Shown in pieces: positions 1 to 9,664 of a stretch of DNA of 64,000 bases; position 1 is the first letter of the stretch, and each line of letters starts with the position of its first letter. The DNA is from Thelonectria olida (Eukaryota > Ascomycota > Sordariomycetes > Hypocreales > Nectriaceae): NCBI GenBank assembly GCA_020736575.1, contig JAGPYM010000024.1, positions 434,001 through 498,000 of the forward strand. The letters are read 5' to 3'. The position numbers and the translations under genes were made by a program. The notes under the pieces were generated by a model that was not told the DNA's origin, did no database searches, and was given only the letters and a program-made list of their open reading frames with translations.

Positions 1-1054
1 TTTGGTACAAGAAAGCCCATTGCCAACCGTTTACATCTTTGCATCTTTGGACACCAGAACCAGTAGCATGACATGGAGTTCACGAGAGCGGAACTTGCCG
101 AGCTTTCAGAAATAAGGCGGCACAGTCAGTAGCACTATTCCTTGGCTTTCTATTACTAACATCATGATAGACGCCAACCGTCGGGAAAAAATGTTCGAAG
201 AAGTACGCCGCCTCACAAGGTCACCACAACCTTTGAATCCAAGAACGAAAGAGCGTCGACTACCATGGAGCAAAGACATGAAACACCTGTATTGGAGGCT
301 GGAAGAAGCACTCAAATCATTCATGGGGACCAGGCGCCCCGTTACGCAATGATGGATGAGATTTCCCCTCGGACTTAGCTAGCTCATCGACAGCCCGGAG
401 CGCAAGCGTATTGAATTCATGCGTCTAAGCGATGCACTGCCACCTTTCAGATTTGTCATTCCGAGGTTTGGCGCAAGAAAATACGGGGATGAATGTTCTG
501 TCACAGTCAATTATCTTCATTCCCTAGCAAGTCTTAAACAGGGGAGCAGAACTGGATAAATCCGTACCTGTATCATCATAGCCGCTGCAGTGGATAACGC
601 GGAAACGGTCCCAGAAAAAGTCTAGACGTGTGATTGGCTGTACAAATCATATCCCCAAATTTGGAAATCGCCGACTGACCCGCACAACAGGCTGGTTCAT
701 AGCCCAATCAATCATCCCCTCTATCTCCACTTCTCTAACTCCGAACACGAGCATTGCTGATGGCCAGACCGCATGCCGACCACCCTCCTCTTTCATCAAC
801 CAACAACGGGCATGACCAGTCTGCACACCATCATGGCCTAACTTGAGCGGTTAACCATTGGCTCGCACCACACCGAGGGAATGAGCTATTGCGCCAGCAT
901 GGATGCACGACACGCTCCCAGTCGACGATTTCCCCACACATTCGGCGACAGAATCTTGCCGCGCCCGCTCCAACGCGACCGTGAATAGTGACCGCCGCGG
1001 CCTCCTAATTTCCCTGAATTCTCTCTTGATTTCATCTCCTAGCAATGGTCGCTC
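1..1054. other. No supported gene; one tiny unconfirmed ORF
   Basis: No coding region with recognisable domains or convincing splice signals is visible here. A 62-codon ATG ORF on the plus strand at 164-352 gives a basic, charged peptide; nothing supports or excludes it as a real gene. The stretch around 903-990, just upstream of the gene at 1055, is repeated in the same orientation at about 4432-4500, so it may be a duplicated promoter or upstream segment. Confidence 0.4.
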
Positions 1055-1555
1055 ATGGCGAGACCATACAACCAAAAGCGACACCGCGCCGACGAGCCCT
1101 CGCATCAAGACGATCCTACGAACGGTCGAAAGAGACAACGCACCGACGAGTCTTCGCATCAGGACAACCACCCGACAAAGGAACCGAGTTGGCAATATCC
1201 GCCTGAGTTTTGGGACAGACTGTCCAAGATTCCCCTCATCCACAGCGCCGTAGAAGAACTCGAAAAGCGCACCTATACTCGACCGTCCCGTCCTTCGCCT
1301 CCAACAGAGCTTGCGCAAAACTCTAGTGGCAGCGGGTGTAAGGAGCTTGCTCGATTTGCTGGAAGAACCAGTGGTATCTCTATATGGTCATGGTTGGCGC
1401 TTACTGTCGACCATGAAGTCCGACTACGCGACAAGGGCGACGCGGAATGGACGTGGAATGGACGCGGACACGATGACCCTCCGGCATATGTGACGCTGGG
1501 TCGAGATGGGCAGGCAGATAACTGTAGCCAATCATTTGTACTGCCAACTCAATGA
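1055..1555 (+). CDS. Hypothetical protein with PPEFWDRLSKIPL-type motif
   Basis: The ORF of 166 codons starts at an ATG at 1055. Its N-terminal third is basic and hydrophilic with two KRQRTDE/KRHRADE-like segments, followed by YPPEFWDRLSKIPLIHSA and a charged helix. That motif resembles a family of uncharacterised proteins I associate with Fusarium accessory regions, but no function is known to me. After about residue 95 the sequence is less convincing, and the adjacent frame (1311-1493) gives another plausible stretch, so the 3' half may be frameshifted or spliced. Part of it (about 1390-1480) is repeated in inverted orientation at 4020-4112. The gene may be a truncated member of a dispersed family. 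Confidence 0.4.
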   Translation: MARPYNQKRHRADEPSHQDDPTNGRKRQRTDESSHQDNHPTKEPSWQYPPEFWDRLSKIPLIHSAVEELEKRTYTRPSRPSPPTELAQNSSGSGCKELARFAGRTSGISIWSWLALTVDHEVRLRDKGDAEWTWNGRGHDDPPAYVTLGRDGQADNCSQSFVLPTQ

Positions 1556-2033
1556 TGGCTTATCGATGAGATGTCTTACTCTACGTGTCGATTTATCAAG
1601 GGTATTGTCTTCGTGGGGCTGACATGCGCATAAAGGAGCAAGGAAGGGGGCTTCGTGTAACAATGGGGAATCGTGGAGCACCCATAAGGATCATCCGACA
1701 TCCGAGCATCGCCAAAATCAATCCGGCTTTAGACTTAATGAGGCACTGCTGATTATCCGTTGAGTGGTCATTTTGGAGTATGTCTCCTGCGGGGTGAGGC
1801 TCCTTTGCCACAGACAATCGAAGAACTCTCCCGTCACTACGAGGAGGGTATAAAGATGACAGCCAGAATGAATCAGAGTAGACCCCTTGAGGCTGCTTAA
1901 TAACGTAGCACAGTCGCGTCGTCGACAAATGGGGTAAAGTCTACACAGCCACACCATTACTAAGCCGCACAGTCATGCACCGGAATTCCATTTATCGTAG
2001 ATAACCCCTATCTGCCCTCTCGAAATAAATTTC
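1556..2033. other. Intergenic, nothing recognised
   Basis: No ORF with recognisable similarity or codon bias is seen. It contains the presumed promoter of the kinase-like gene that starts at 2034. Confidence 0.4.
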
Positions 2034-2798
2034 ATGATCTCCCCCATCGCAGCTGAAGCACAAACGATCATTAGGTTCAGTACCATGCTGCCACAACCTA
2101 TCACAGACGTCTATCCTTTCGACAAACAGTGTGCCTTCAATGTCGACTACGAGGGTCAAGAATATCGTGTGTGTTGGTCCGGAGATTGGCGAAGACAGCC
2201 GAATCTATCATCATTTCCGCGTGTCGACGGGGTAGCCTTATCACCAATCCCACATAGCTCTGAGGTAGATGAGCTATGGACTGCTTCTCGAGTAGTCGGA
2301 CACGGCTCGGACTCCCATCTCAGAGAATTGAATAACTGTACAGACGGCTTTCCGATTTGCAAAGTTGCCATCAACGAGCGACAGAAGCGCTTGCTCCAAG
2401 AGGAGTTTTCGCTCCTCCGGCATCTCTCAACATTACATCTCAGCCTTCCAATCGTACGAATATGTCTTGAACCGTTCCAGGACGAGCAGGGTATCTTCGG
2501 TTTTAGGATGGAAAAGCTTTATGGCATTACTCTCGAGGATTTGCTCCAGTATTTCGATGAGATGGACACGGCGATTAAGAGGATACACCAGGCTGGAGTC
2601 ATCCACTACGACATATCCATAAGCAATATAATGTTGAACGTGGACGGGCGGATAACTCTGATTGATTTTGGTCGATCAGGTTATATTGGGGACCAAATTC
2701 CTTTAATCAAAGAGAAAGGAGTCAAACCAACAGGTGAACACACATATGCCGCATATTGGGATTTCCAAGCTCTACGGAAGATTCAGGGTAAGTCCTAG
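2034..2798 (+). CDS. Small fungal protein kinase-like protein
   Basis: The ORF has 254 codons from an ATG at 2034. The C-terminal half carries a kinase C-lobe: MEKLYGITLEDLL (hinge-like), then HYDISISNIMLN in place of the usual HRDxKxxN catalytic loop, then LIDFGRSG with the metal-binding DFG. The catalytic Asp, Asn and DFG Asp are present. The N-lobe is weak: no clear glycine loop, though CKVAIN could hold the ATP-binding lysine. It resembles the short kinase-like proteins expanded in fungi rather than a canonical signalling kinase. The ORF stop lies inside GTAAGTCC, a good splice donor, so the true 3' end may continue after an intron ending near 2835 or 2859. Function and substrate are unknown. 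Confidence 0.6.
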   Translation: MISPIAAEAQTIIRFSTMLPQPITDVYPFDKQCAFNVDYEGQEYRVCWSGDWRRQPNLSSFPRVDGVALSPIPHSSEVDELWTASRVVGHGSDSHLRELNNCTDGFPICKVAINERQKRLLQEEFSLLRHLSTLHLSLPIVRICLEPFQDEQGIFGFRMEKLYGITLEDLLQYFDEMDTAIKRIHQAGVIHYDISISNIMLNVDGRITLIDFGRSGYIGDQIPLIKEKGVKPTGEHTYAAYWDFQALRKIQGKS

Positions 2799-3048
2799 AA
2801 TTCCATACGCCCTATGCACACTAATGATCGACTAGATATAATGAGGAGATAAATATAGGTGGACTTGCTTCATGTTTGCTGTAACGATCTGGTCGATTCC
2901 CAACGGTAGACTAGACGGTTCTAGGTTTATGTTGGCAGAGAGATCAGGGCGTTAACGGTTCTGAGCAATGAACAAGGTGTTACGTCTGGTAATGTGCTTA
3001 AGGTAGATGAGTGTAACCAAGTTGTATTGAAAGCTAGGGAGCGATGTT

Positions 3049-3518
3049 CTATCTAATGTGCAAATGAATGTGGGATGTGCAGTGTTGGATCGTGTTAGGA
3101 TCGGGATCGTGGTGATCCAGGCAGTGATTCAAGTTGACGTTCTTGATAGGTTGGAAATTGTGGGGTATCGGGAGGTCACGTGAAAGTTCAACCTGGGTCG
3201 TGACATTTGCGGCTACATAATAGTCCACTACATTCGTATAAAGATGGCGGGAAAACCCCATGGGAAAACCGCCATCATGGACGTAAGGGCCTGTTTTATC
3301 CTAGCTTGGCAGTGGAGACTATGGCGCGTGTTAGTCTTAAGGTAGAGTGGACTAAAAGGCGAGCTTACATGACTTGTGGCACACTCATAGCACGCACCGG
3401 TGGAATATGCCTGTATTTTCCTTTTGTCTCCAGGGCATTTCGTCATATCGCGACAGTAGTCAGTTCGGAGATCAATCTCATGCCCACAGCTAAATTCATG
3501 GTACCACGTAGTGCACAT
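3049..3518 (-). CDS. Small Cys/His-rich protein, two exons
   Basis: Two ORFs join cleanly through a 68-nt intron (3301-3368) with a GTAAGC donor, a GACTAAC branch site and a CTAG acceptor. Exon 1 is 3518-3369 (50 codons) and exon 2 is 3300-3049 (83 codons plus stop), giving 133 residues. The first exon starts MCTTWYHEFSCGHEID and has six Cys and further His residues (C2, C11, H13, C22, C28, C43, C46, H50), spaced as in small zinc-binding fungal proteins with an MC...CGH opening. No signal peptide is seen, so it is probably intracellular. The second exon is His/Asn-rich and of unknown role. Confidence 0.6.
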
Positions 3519-3897
3519 GAGTCAAGTTGGTTGATTGTTTGAAGGAGTCCGTAACAGTGTGAATGTGTATCGACTGAACTGAATGAGGCCCAGGTTTGTG
3601 TATAGCGTTAGAGAGTAGATGCCTTGGACTGTGGCATCCTACTGCCTTTTATAATGGAGGTCTACGCCTCGTATCTTGTGCATCCTTATTTGGGGGCACT
3701 TGCATCAGGGCGTCACCCAAGTAACGCTTGCCCAGAAGCAACCATCACAGTGTCTGACGTTTGCGCTGTTCGTCCTTACGCCCACACCACATACGTTTGA
3801 AATCACATTGTGCCCAACTGGGAAGTCGCCGAAATGGCAGCCAGGCTGAGGCGCGCGAGCGTGATTTATGCATGAATGGTGACTCCCTCACCTCGCG

Positions 3898-4149
3898 TAG
3901 CACAACTTCAACACGCGTTCATACGCGTACCGTTGTGGCGCTCTGGAATAAGCATCGTCGATTTAACATCAGTCAACTTGAAAATCAACAAGGTCTGCGG
4001 ACGAAACAGTTCGCCCCGTGGACCGCGTTTTCCGCGTCCATGCCACGTCCATTCTGCATCGCCCTTATGTCGCGTCGTCTACGGGCTTTATGGTCGATAG
4101 TGCGCCAACTATGAAGATGGTGAAGACAACGCGCGTTGAAGTTGTGCTA
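3898..4149. repeat. Candidate short inverted-repeat element with captured gene fragment
   Basis: The 22-bp ends match as an inverted repeat in 21 of 22 positions (left TAGCACAACTTCAACACGCG..., right its complement ending in ...TTGTGCTA). They bound a 252-bp segment. Inside, 4020-4112 is an inverted, diverged copy of 1390-1480 within the hypothetical gene upstream. No obvious target-site duplication was found next to the ends. It could be a MITE-like element that captured a gene piece, or just a hairpin-forming duplication. Confidence 0.4.
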
Positions 4150-4431
4150 TGTGAGGAAATCTAGGGGACACAAGGTGCCCCAGAACTCTCGAGAGGATGA
4201 ACTAGCTTTGGATACAATAAACTCAAGATAAAGACAACCAAGATCCCAAAAGTTGTGTACGTAGATCTATGACGCCCTGAAGTCATGGCCGATGGTGAAG
4301 CATCAATGCCGCCTGTGCCATTTCCTCGTAATCATCTATGCCGATTGCATTGCCTCCTCCAACTGTCACTCTGCCTGATGCGTGGTGGAGATGAAAATCT
4401 AGATTGAACCAACCGAGTCCACTGCGCCGGC

Positions 4432-4500
4432 ATGCACGACACGCTCTCGACAGAATTTTGCAACGCCCGCCAGCCCCAACGCGACCGTGAACAGTTGAAA
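4432..4500 (+). repeat. Diverged direct copy of 903-990
   Basis: The segment starts GCACGACACGCTC and ends CCAACGCGACCGTGAACAGT; the same order of blocks is found at 903-990, with a deletion of about 20 nt. Together with the inverted copy at 4020-4112 this shows that one ancestral gene region was duplicated and rearranged around the kinase-like gene. Confidence 0.5.
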
Positions 4501-4605
4501 ATGCAAATGGAGAGAACTGTCTGCTTTATGTTACTCTCCTCAGCCTCCCCCTGACGTTATCTCTTCGCAAAGCTATTATTAGGTTGCTCAAATTAAGGTC
4601 CCTCA

Positions 4606-6365
4606 TCAGCCACACCTTCGCCGCTGACGCCTCTGCGACTTGCGTGTGGGTTTAGCTAAACCGCGTTGACTATTGCTTCGCGATTGTCTCCTCGCCGTAT
4701 GAGCTTTCGTGTCCTCAATTGGCGAATGAGGCCTCGGCGGTTGTCTTGAGCGTGATCTTGGTTGAGAGATGTCAGGCTTAAGAGGTATCCTGGAAGCGTC
4801 TCGACGGTCTGCAATACGTGCGCTGCGACGGGGTCCTTGCGACATTGCTTGCAAGTCAACCTGGTGCGAACAACTAACAGCGAAATTGTCGGTTTGTGAA
4901 CCTTGAGTCGCTTCTTGATCCATCACAACGTGGGGGTGCGGCTGCATCTCTGTGGCTTTAGGAATGCGCCAACGCTTTGGATCCTCCTGGGTTGACGCGT
5001 AAATTTTTTTCGCTTCGGACTCTGCCCTCTGCACGGCCTTCATAGCTTGGTCCTCTTCCGTTTGGCACTCCATCCCTGATGCAGCTGTCCGCACGAACTC
5101 TTTCGTCTCATGAGGTCTCAATATGTCCATGTCGACAAGCTCCTGCCACGCCTTGTCATGGTCCGGTTCCAGGCGTTCGATGTCGCCGGTGTACTTGTCA
5201 AGCCACCAGTACTCGTAGTTGAGGTATTCGATCCATATCGTGAGCTTGTCCTGTTTCTTGGGGTCTTCGTCAAGCTCAAATGGTTGGGTAAAGTCGTGGC
5301 GTGCAAGGCGACGCTTCACCGCCATGGTGTAGTCGCGGAACCCTTGGCAGCCGTGTTCTCTGAAGAGACGTCGCTGTCGCTCACGTAGTGATTGTTGCAC
5401 ATCCCATCCCGACTTGAGGCATGACGGATCAGCTTCGATCTCAGCCAAGCGCTTCGCGCGTGATCTGGGCAAAGAGTTTTTCTTTATCCAGTGATTGCCT
5501 TGCTATCCTCTTCTTCGCCAGTTTTCGCTCCAGCTTGCCCCCACTAGTCACTCATTTGGTTCTGCTCTATTCGGGCATTCCGAGCTGCAATACGAGGGCT
5601 TCGTCGAAGTGGTTGTGCTCGTGTTTCTGTAACTCGTTGGGTGGCGATGCTCCGTTGTCGCGCATGCTTGGTGATGCTCTCTTTTGTAGTGCAAGGTTTG
5701 CCTCTCTGTGTCCTGCTTGGGGTTGATGACCTCGGCTCGGTTTTTACTCGTGGTTGGCCCTCCTGCAGCTTCGCCTGCGGAACGGGCACATGTTCGGATT
5801 TGCGCCTTTTGGGCGGTGGCATGTTGACGTCGCTGGCATCTTGCTGACCTCGTTTCCTTGATATTCCACTTCGGAGGGTTCGTTGGTGTTCGGGTAGCTG
5901 GACTTGATCGTCCACAGCCGGCTTGGGGTCGGGGATCCAAGCATTTATTCTATCCGCAGTAGGGCCATACATTGTCGAAACAGGTTTTTTACCTGTATTC
6001 TTCTTGGCTTCGATTCGGGCCCATTCTTTGGTGAAATGCAGTTCTTTTGCCTTCCAGAACTCTATATCTTCCGGTAATCGAGTACCGTTCTTCATAACAG
6101 GGTCGTGCCAACCGCGAAACAACAACTCGTCGTGACGAAGAACCGCAATGCCCTCGGGCCCTTGATAGTATAATGAGCGCATGCCGGCAGCGACGGTTGA
6201 CTTGTATCGCCTTAAGCGATGGGTTGGGTCTTGGAAGGTTGGGTCGGAGTCGGTGTCGCTGTGCCAGGTTTTAGTGGAGGTTGTAACCTGGGAAGGGGAC
6301 GCCTGGAATGTTCTTTGGATCTCATCTGAATGTAAGCATTGGAGATTGGCCGCTGTGAGTGCCAT
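4606..6365 (-). CDS. Large basic hydrophilic protein, two exons
   Basis: Exon 1 (6365-5552) starts at an ATG and exon 2 (5498-4606) is in another frame. A 53-nt intron at 5499-5551 (GTGACT donor, AAG acceptor) joins them in frame to give 568 residues, though the splice sites are weak and only tentative. The N-terminal half has an ordered-looking region (LRRYKSTVAAGMRSLYYQG; DIEFWKAKELHFTKEW; GPTADRINAWIPDP). Both exons end in Arg/Pro-rich tracts with RRSPRIAARN and RRSARIADRR motifs, which resemble AT-hook-like or nuclear-localising segments. A WIEYLNYEYWWLDKYT block in exon 2 is strikingly aromatic. I know the pattern from uncharacterised fungal proteins and cannot assign a function; a nuclear or nucleic-acid role is inference from composition. 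Confidence 0.55.
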
Positions 6366-6808
6366 GGCGGTAGCACTGATAGTGGTAGAAAAGAAATGAT
6401 GGCAGTCAGGATGATGTTGAATGAAGTTTTGTCGTTAGGTGGAACTAATTGCTGCAGTGTTTGCGGATCCGGTAGATTAGTCAGCGCACACTTCATCGCG
6501 GGGAACAGGCGCGATCCCCGATGGGATGCGCGTCTCGCGTGCAAGTCATGGGTACCTATGTGTCTCGTACCAGGCCGACACTTGAGGCGGCCGAGATCCG
6601 TCCAGTCTCGTCGGGTGACTCGTGTCGAAGGATGCCCGCCCGTTAGCTGCATGTGATGAGACTAGATCAACAACGGGCGCATAAGGGATCGCTCTTTTGT
6701 TGGTCTTACGTACCCAGGTAGTTGTACCAATTGGTACTTATAGCATACCCATCGCCATCATGCCCAACTCCTCCATCTCTAATTCATTTTGTTGCGCCTT
6801 CCTGCACC
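6366..6808. promoter_or_regulatory. Divergent intergenic region between two genes
   Basis: The 443 bp separate the start codons of two divergently transcribed genes (minus-strand basic protein and plus-strand FHA-kinase), so both promoters must lie here. No clear TATA box or recognised operator was identified. Confidence 0.4.
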
Positions 6809-8956
6809 ATGGCGTGGACTCTCTTTACTGTCGCGACCAGGGACTGGATCGTCCTGCACTCGCATAACTCTGCTTACCGCTCGACGATGAAGCTTGAATT
6901 TGATCACGACTGCTTCGCGACCACCAGCCCGTCGGAGTATAGCGAGAGTGGTACTCCGGCTCCTGAACCGTCGGTGCCCAGAAACATCCTTTGCTTTACG
7001 ACAGAGCATATGCCCAAGGATCCCAGTGCAGGCTTCGTTTTCGGATCTGACCACGAGAAATGTGACGTTCTCCTCTATCCGGGTCAAAAGACTGGTATTA
7101 GCGGCAGGCAATTCGCCATTACATTTCATACAGTTACTGGCGCCATGATCCTACGAAATCTCTCCCGAAAAGCGACAAGGATCCAAATGCAGAACGAAAG
7201 GATTGACCTCAAGACACAGCGGACCATCGAAAGCACGAGTGAGGTCTCCGTCTTCCTTCCTGGACTAGAACTGTACCTGGCTAAGCCATGGGACAATGAT
7301 GATATTGGAGACCAATATCTCGATTTTCTGAGCCGGGTCCATTCGACCGCCCCTAACATTGACAGACTACGCCTTCAGTCATCTACAACTACATCGTCAG
7401 TCAATTCCACACGAAGTCAATATTCATTGAGCCGCCAGATTGGGCAGGGAGCCTCGGCAGTGGTCTACCAAGCGTTCCACAAGCAGACTGGTGAGGCTGT
7501 TGCTATCAAATGCTTTGGACCTAAGGCTGGCCGCACACGGAATCCATGGAAGGAAACCCTCCTACTCAGTTCGGTACGACACGTAAGTTTGTCAACAGCA
7601 CCTATCCACCTTTCATCGTGGCTGACTCTCCTCCAGAAGCACATTATCCAGTTCTACGAATTCATTTTTCGGAGCGAAGACGAGCCCCAGCTTGTCATGG
7701 AGTTCGCTACTGACGGCAATCTGGTAACTCAAAGCCAACTAGAAAAGTTCAGCCACACAGAAGGCAAAGCTATCCTTACGCAAACTCTCAGTGGGTTGAA
7801 ATGCCTTCACGGAGCGCGCATCATCCATCGGGACCTTAAGCCCGCCAACATCTTGCTCGCTACACGTCGCCCGATTCACGTCAAGCTGGCAGATTTCGGT
7901 GTCTCCGCCTTAGGGAACGATGGGCTTAATACCATATGCGGGACCGAGACTTACATGGCACCCGAGATGTGGTACCCCGGATACACGGATAAAGTCGATA
8001 TCTGGGCAGTTGGGATCATTGCTTTGGAGCTCTGGATCGGCTTGCCTAGATACGAGCGCAACTCATGGGTAGAAAACGTAAACGCTCGCAGACGTCTGGC
8101 CCCATATGGTATTCGGAGCTTTCTCAATCGTCTGTTGCTACCAAGCCCTGAAGGCCGGCCGACAGCTCAACACTGCCTTGCTCTTCGATTTATCACTGGC
8201 ATGCGTCACTATCCCACTCGGCAGCATCCTCCACTCGGCCTCTTCCCCGTCAATGGTCAGGGGCCAAGACAAGGAGCAGAAAATGGAGAAGCGACAATGC
8301 CCTTTGATGACGAGCAGATCCCCCAAACAGCTATCTGGAATCCTGCGATGGCCGTTCCCGATGTCGACATACCTACTTGGAACCCGGTCAACCCCACGAC
8401 CTGGGCACCTGGAGGGTATGAGAATCCCGGAGGGCATGAGAATCCTGGAGGGTATGAGAATCCAGGAGGGCATGAGAATCCTGGAGGGTATGAGAATCCC
8501 GGAGGGTATGAGAATCCCGGAGAGTACGAGAATCTTGGAGGGTACGATGTTCCCAAGGCTAGGTCATCCGCAGCGCAGCACACGGTAGTAGAGCGAGCGG
8601 GAACACCAGAACAAGATCAGAATCTTCGCCGCCCTCGAAGGGACATACCACCATCCGGTCCGATGCCTCAAAAGCCTGAGCCATACAGAGAGTTCGATTT
8701 CCTGCCCTGGGGGGACGCATGGATTGCATATAACCCTAACAGTTGTGTCATTAACATGACTCATATCCTGAAGGCTGTTGGAATTGCCCGGTCCAGGTTG
8801 CATTGGTTTCAACAAGTCAACGGCCAATTAGCGCGAAAAGTCATCAAAAGGGGTGTTCCGCGAATCCAGGGGACGTTTCTCCCCTATAGGGATGCTATTC
8901 GGGTTTGTAATGAATTGGACGTTGATACGGGGTTTCTAGAGGAGCTTTTAGGATGA
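6809..8956 (+). CDS. FHA - Ser/Thr kinase - APSES-like fusion protein
   Basis: Starting at the ATG at 6809, removal of a 54-nt intron (7583-7636, GTAAGT donor, GCTGAC branch, CCAG acceptor) gives 697 residues. Order: FHA-like domain (about residues 65-140: GFVFGSDHEKCDVLLY, SGRQFAI, LRNLSRKATRIQ); a complete protein kinase (GQGASAVVY loop, AIKCF lysine, HRDLKPANILL, DFGVSAL, MAPEMW); a minisatellite-coded GGYENP/GGHENP linker; and a C-terminal domain with INMTHILKAVGIARSR and GTFLPYRDAIRVCNEL, which matches the KilA-N/APSES DNA-binding pattern. FHA plus kinase is the Rad53/Chk2 layout. The intron is a multiple of three, so the unspliced frame also stays open. Catalytic residues are intact; a DNA-bound kinase is the inference. 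Nuclear location is likely but unproven. Confidence 0.75.
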   Translation: MAWTLFTVATRDWIVLHSHNSAYRSTMKLEFDHDCFATTSPSEYSESGTPAPEPSVPRNILCFTTEHMPKDPSAGFVFGSDHEKCDVLLYPGQKTGISGRQFAITFHTVTGAMILRNLSRKATRIQMQNERIDLKTQRTIESTSEVSVFLPGLELYLAKPWDNDDIGDQYLDFLSRVHSTAPNIDRLRLQSSTTTSSVNSTRSQYSLSRQIGQGASAVVYQAFHKQTGEAVAIKCFGPKAGRTRNPWKETLLLSSVRHVSLSTAPIHLSSWLTLLQKHIIQFYEFIFRSEDEPQLVMEFATDGNLVTQSQLEKFSHTEGKAILTQTLSGLKCLHGARIIHRDLKPANILLATRRPIHVKLADFGVSALGNDGLNTICGTETYMAPEMWYPGYTDKVDIWAVGIIALELWIGLPRYERNSWVENVNARRRLAPYGIRSFLNRLLLPSPEGRPTAQHCLALRFITGMRHYPTRQHPPLGLFPVNGQGPRQGAENGEATMPFDDEQIPQTAIWNPAMAVPDVDIPTWNPVNPTTWAPGGYENPGGHENPGGYENPGGHENPGGYENPGGYENPGEYENLGGYDVPKARSSAAQHTVVERAGTPEQDQNLRRPRRDIPPSGPMPQKPEPYREFDFLPWGDAWIAYNPNSCVINMTHILKAVGIARSRLHWFQQVNGQLARKVIKRGVPRIQGTFLPYRDAIRVCNELDVDTGFLEELLG
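8411..8554 (+). repeat. 18-bp coding minisatellite, eight copies
   Basis: Eight tandem 18-bp units encode GGYENP or GGHENP, alternating for the first five; the last two units are diverged (GEYENL, GGYDVP). They form the flexible linker between the kinase and the APSES-like domain. Units keep the frame, so copy-number change would only alter linker length. Confidence 0.85.
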
Positions 8957-9664
8957 TATTTCGAGCTTCCAATCAAAACGTGGTGATAGGAAAGCATCCA
9001 TGATCTTGTGACAATCGCGGAGCTGCTGGCCGTTCCGCTCGCCCCACGCAACCACCCGTGCCCGCTTGATCGATGAGCTCTCTATTGTTTCTTGTCTTTG
9101 CCTTTTGAGAGGTCTGTGGAAGTGCACGCTGCCACCAGAGCTTCCTCGGGGCAGCCTCACAAGGAGGAATAGCCTTTCCACTTTACATAATTTCCAATTT
9201 CCTCTTCCCTCGGATTCCTAACCTAGAAACATTATCCGCCAACCGATATGAACGCAGGGTAATCATGAGGCTGTACCTTTCCATGAGCGATTACCAAATG
9301 AGGGAATCCGGAAATGAATCCGGAAATGGATCCGGAAATGTCGCGTTCGAGCTGGCGTGAGAATGCCGGTTAGGGGTCGGGTGGCTGATACTTTGCCAAA
9401 TCAATGATATATTTTGCTGTCGAAGGTGTAATGCGAAAGAGAGCTGAACGGCAAGCGGGACGTTCCCTACTGCTCTTTATATCAGCGGGTAGGTCTCTTG
9501 AGGAGGGCAAAGACTAGGCTCTACTTTGGCACCTGCACACCAGTAGAACGTGGTGGCAGGCGCCGCTCTCTAACGTATATGACCCTGATTAACACTGTGT
9601 CGGCGGTGTTTATGCGCATTGTCTCACCCCCGCCCGTAAACCTGCTCCTCCAACCTCCGCCAAA
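8957..9664. other. Intergenic, promoter of zinc-finger gene
   Basis: No gene is recognised. A short internal repetition (GGAAATG/AATCCGG three times near 9308-9340) is the only notable pattern. Confidence 0.4.

Noticed and set aside
851..1318. Minus-strand 155-codon open frame
   Set aside because: It overlaps the better-supported plus-strand ORF and shows no domain.
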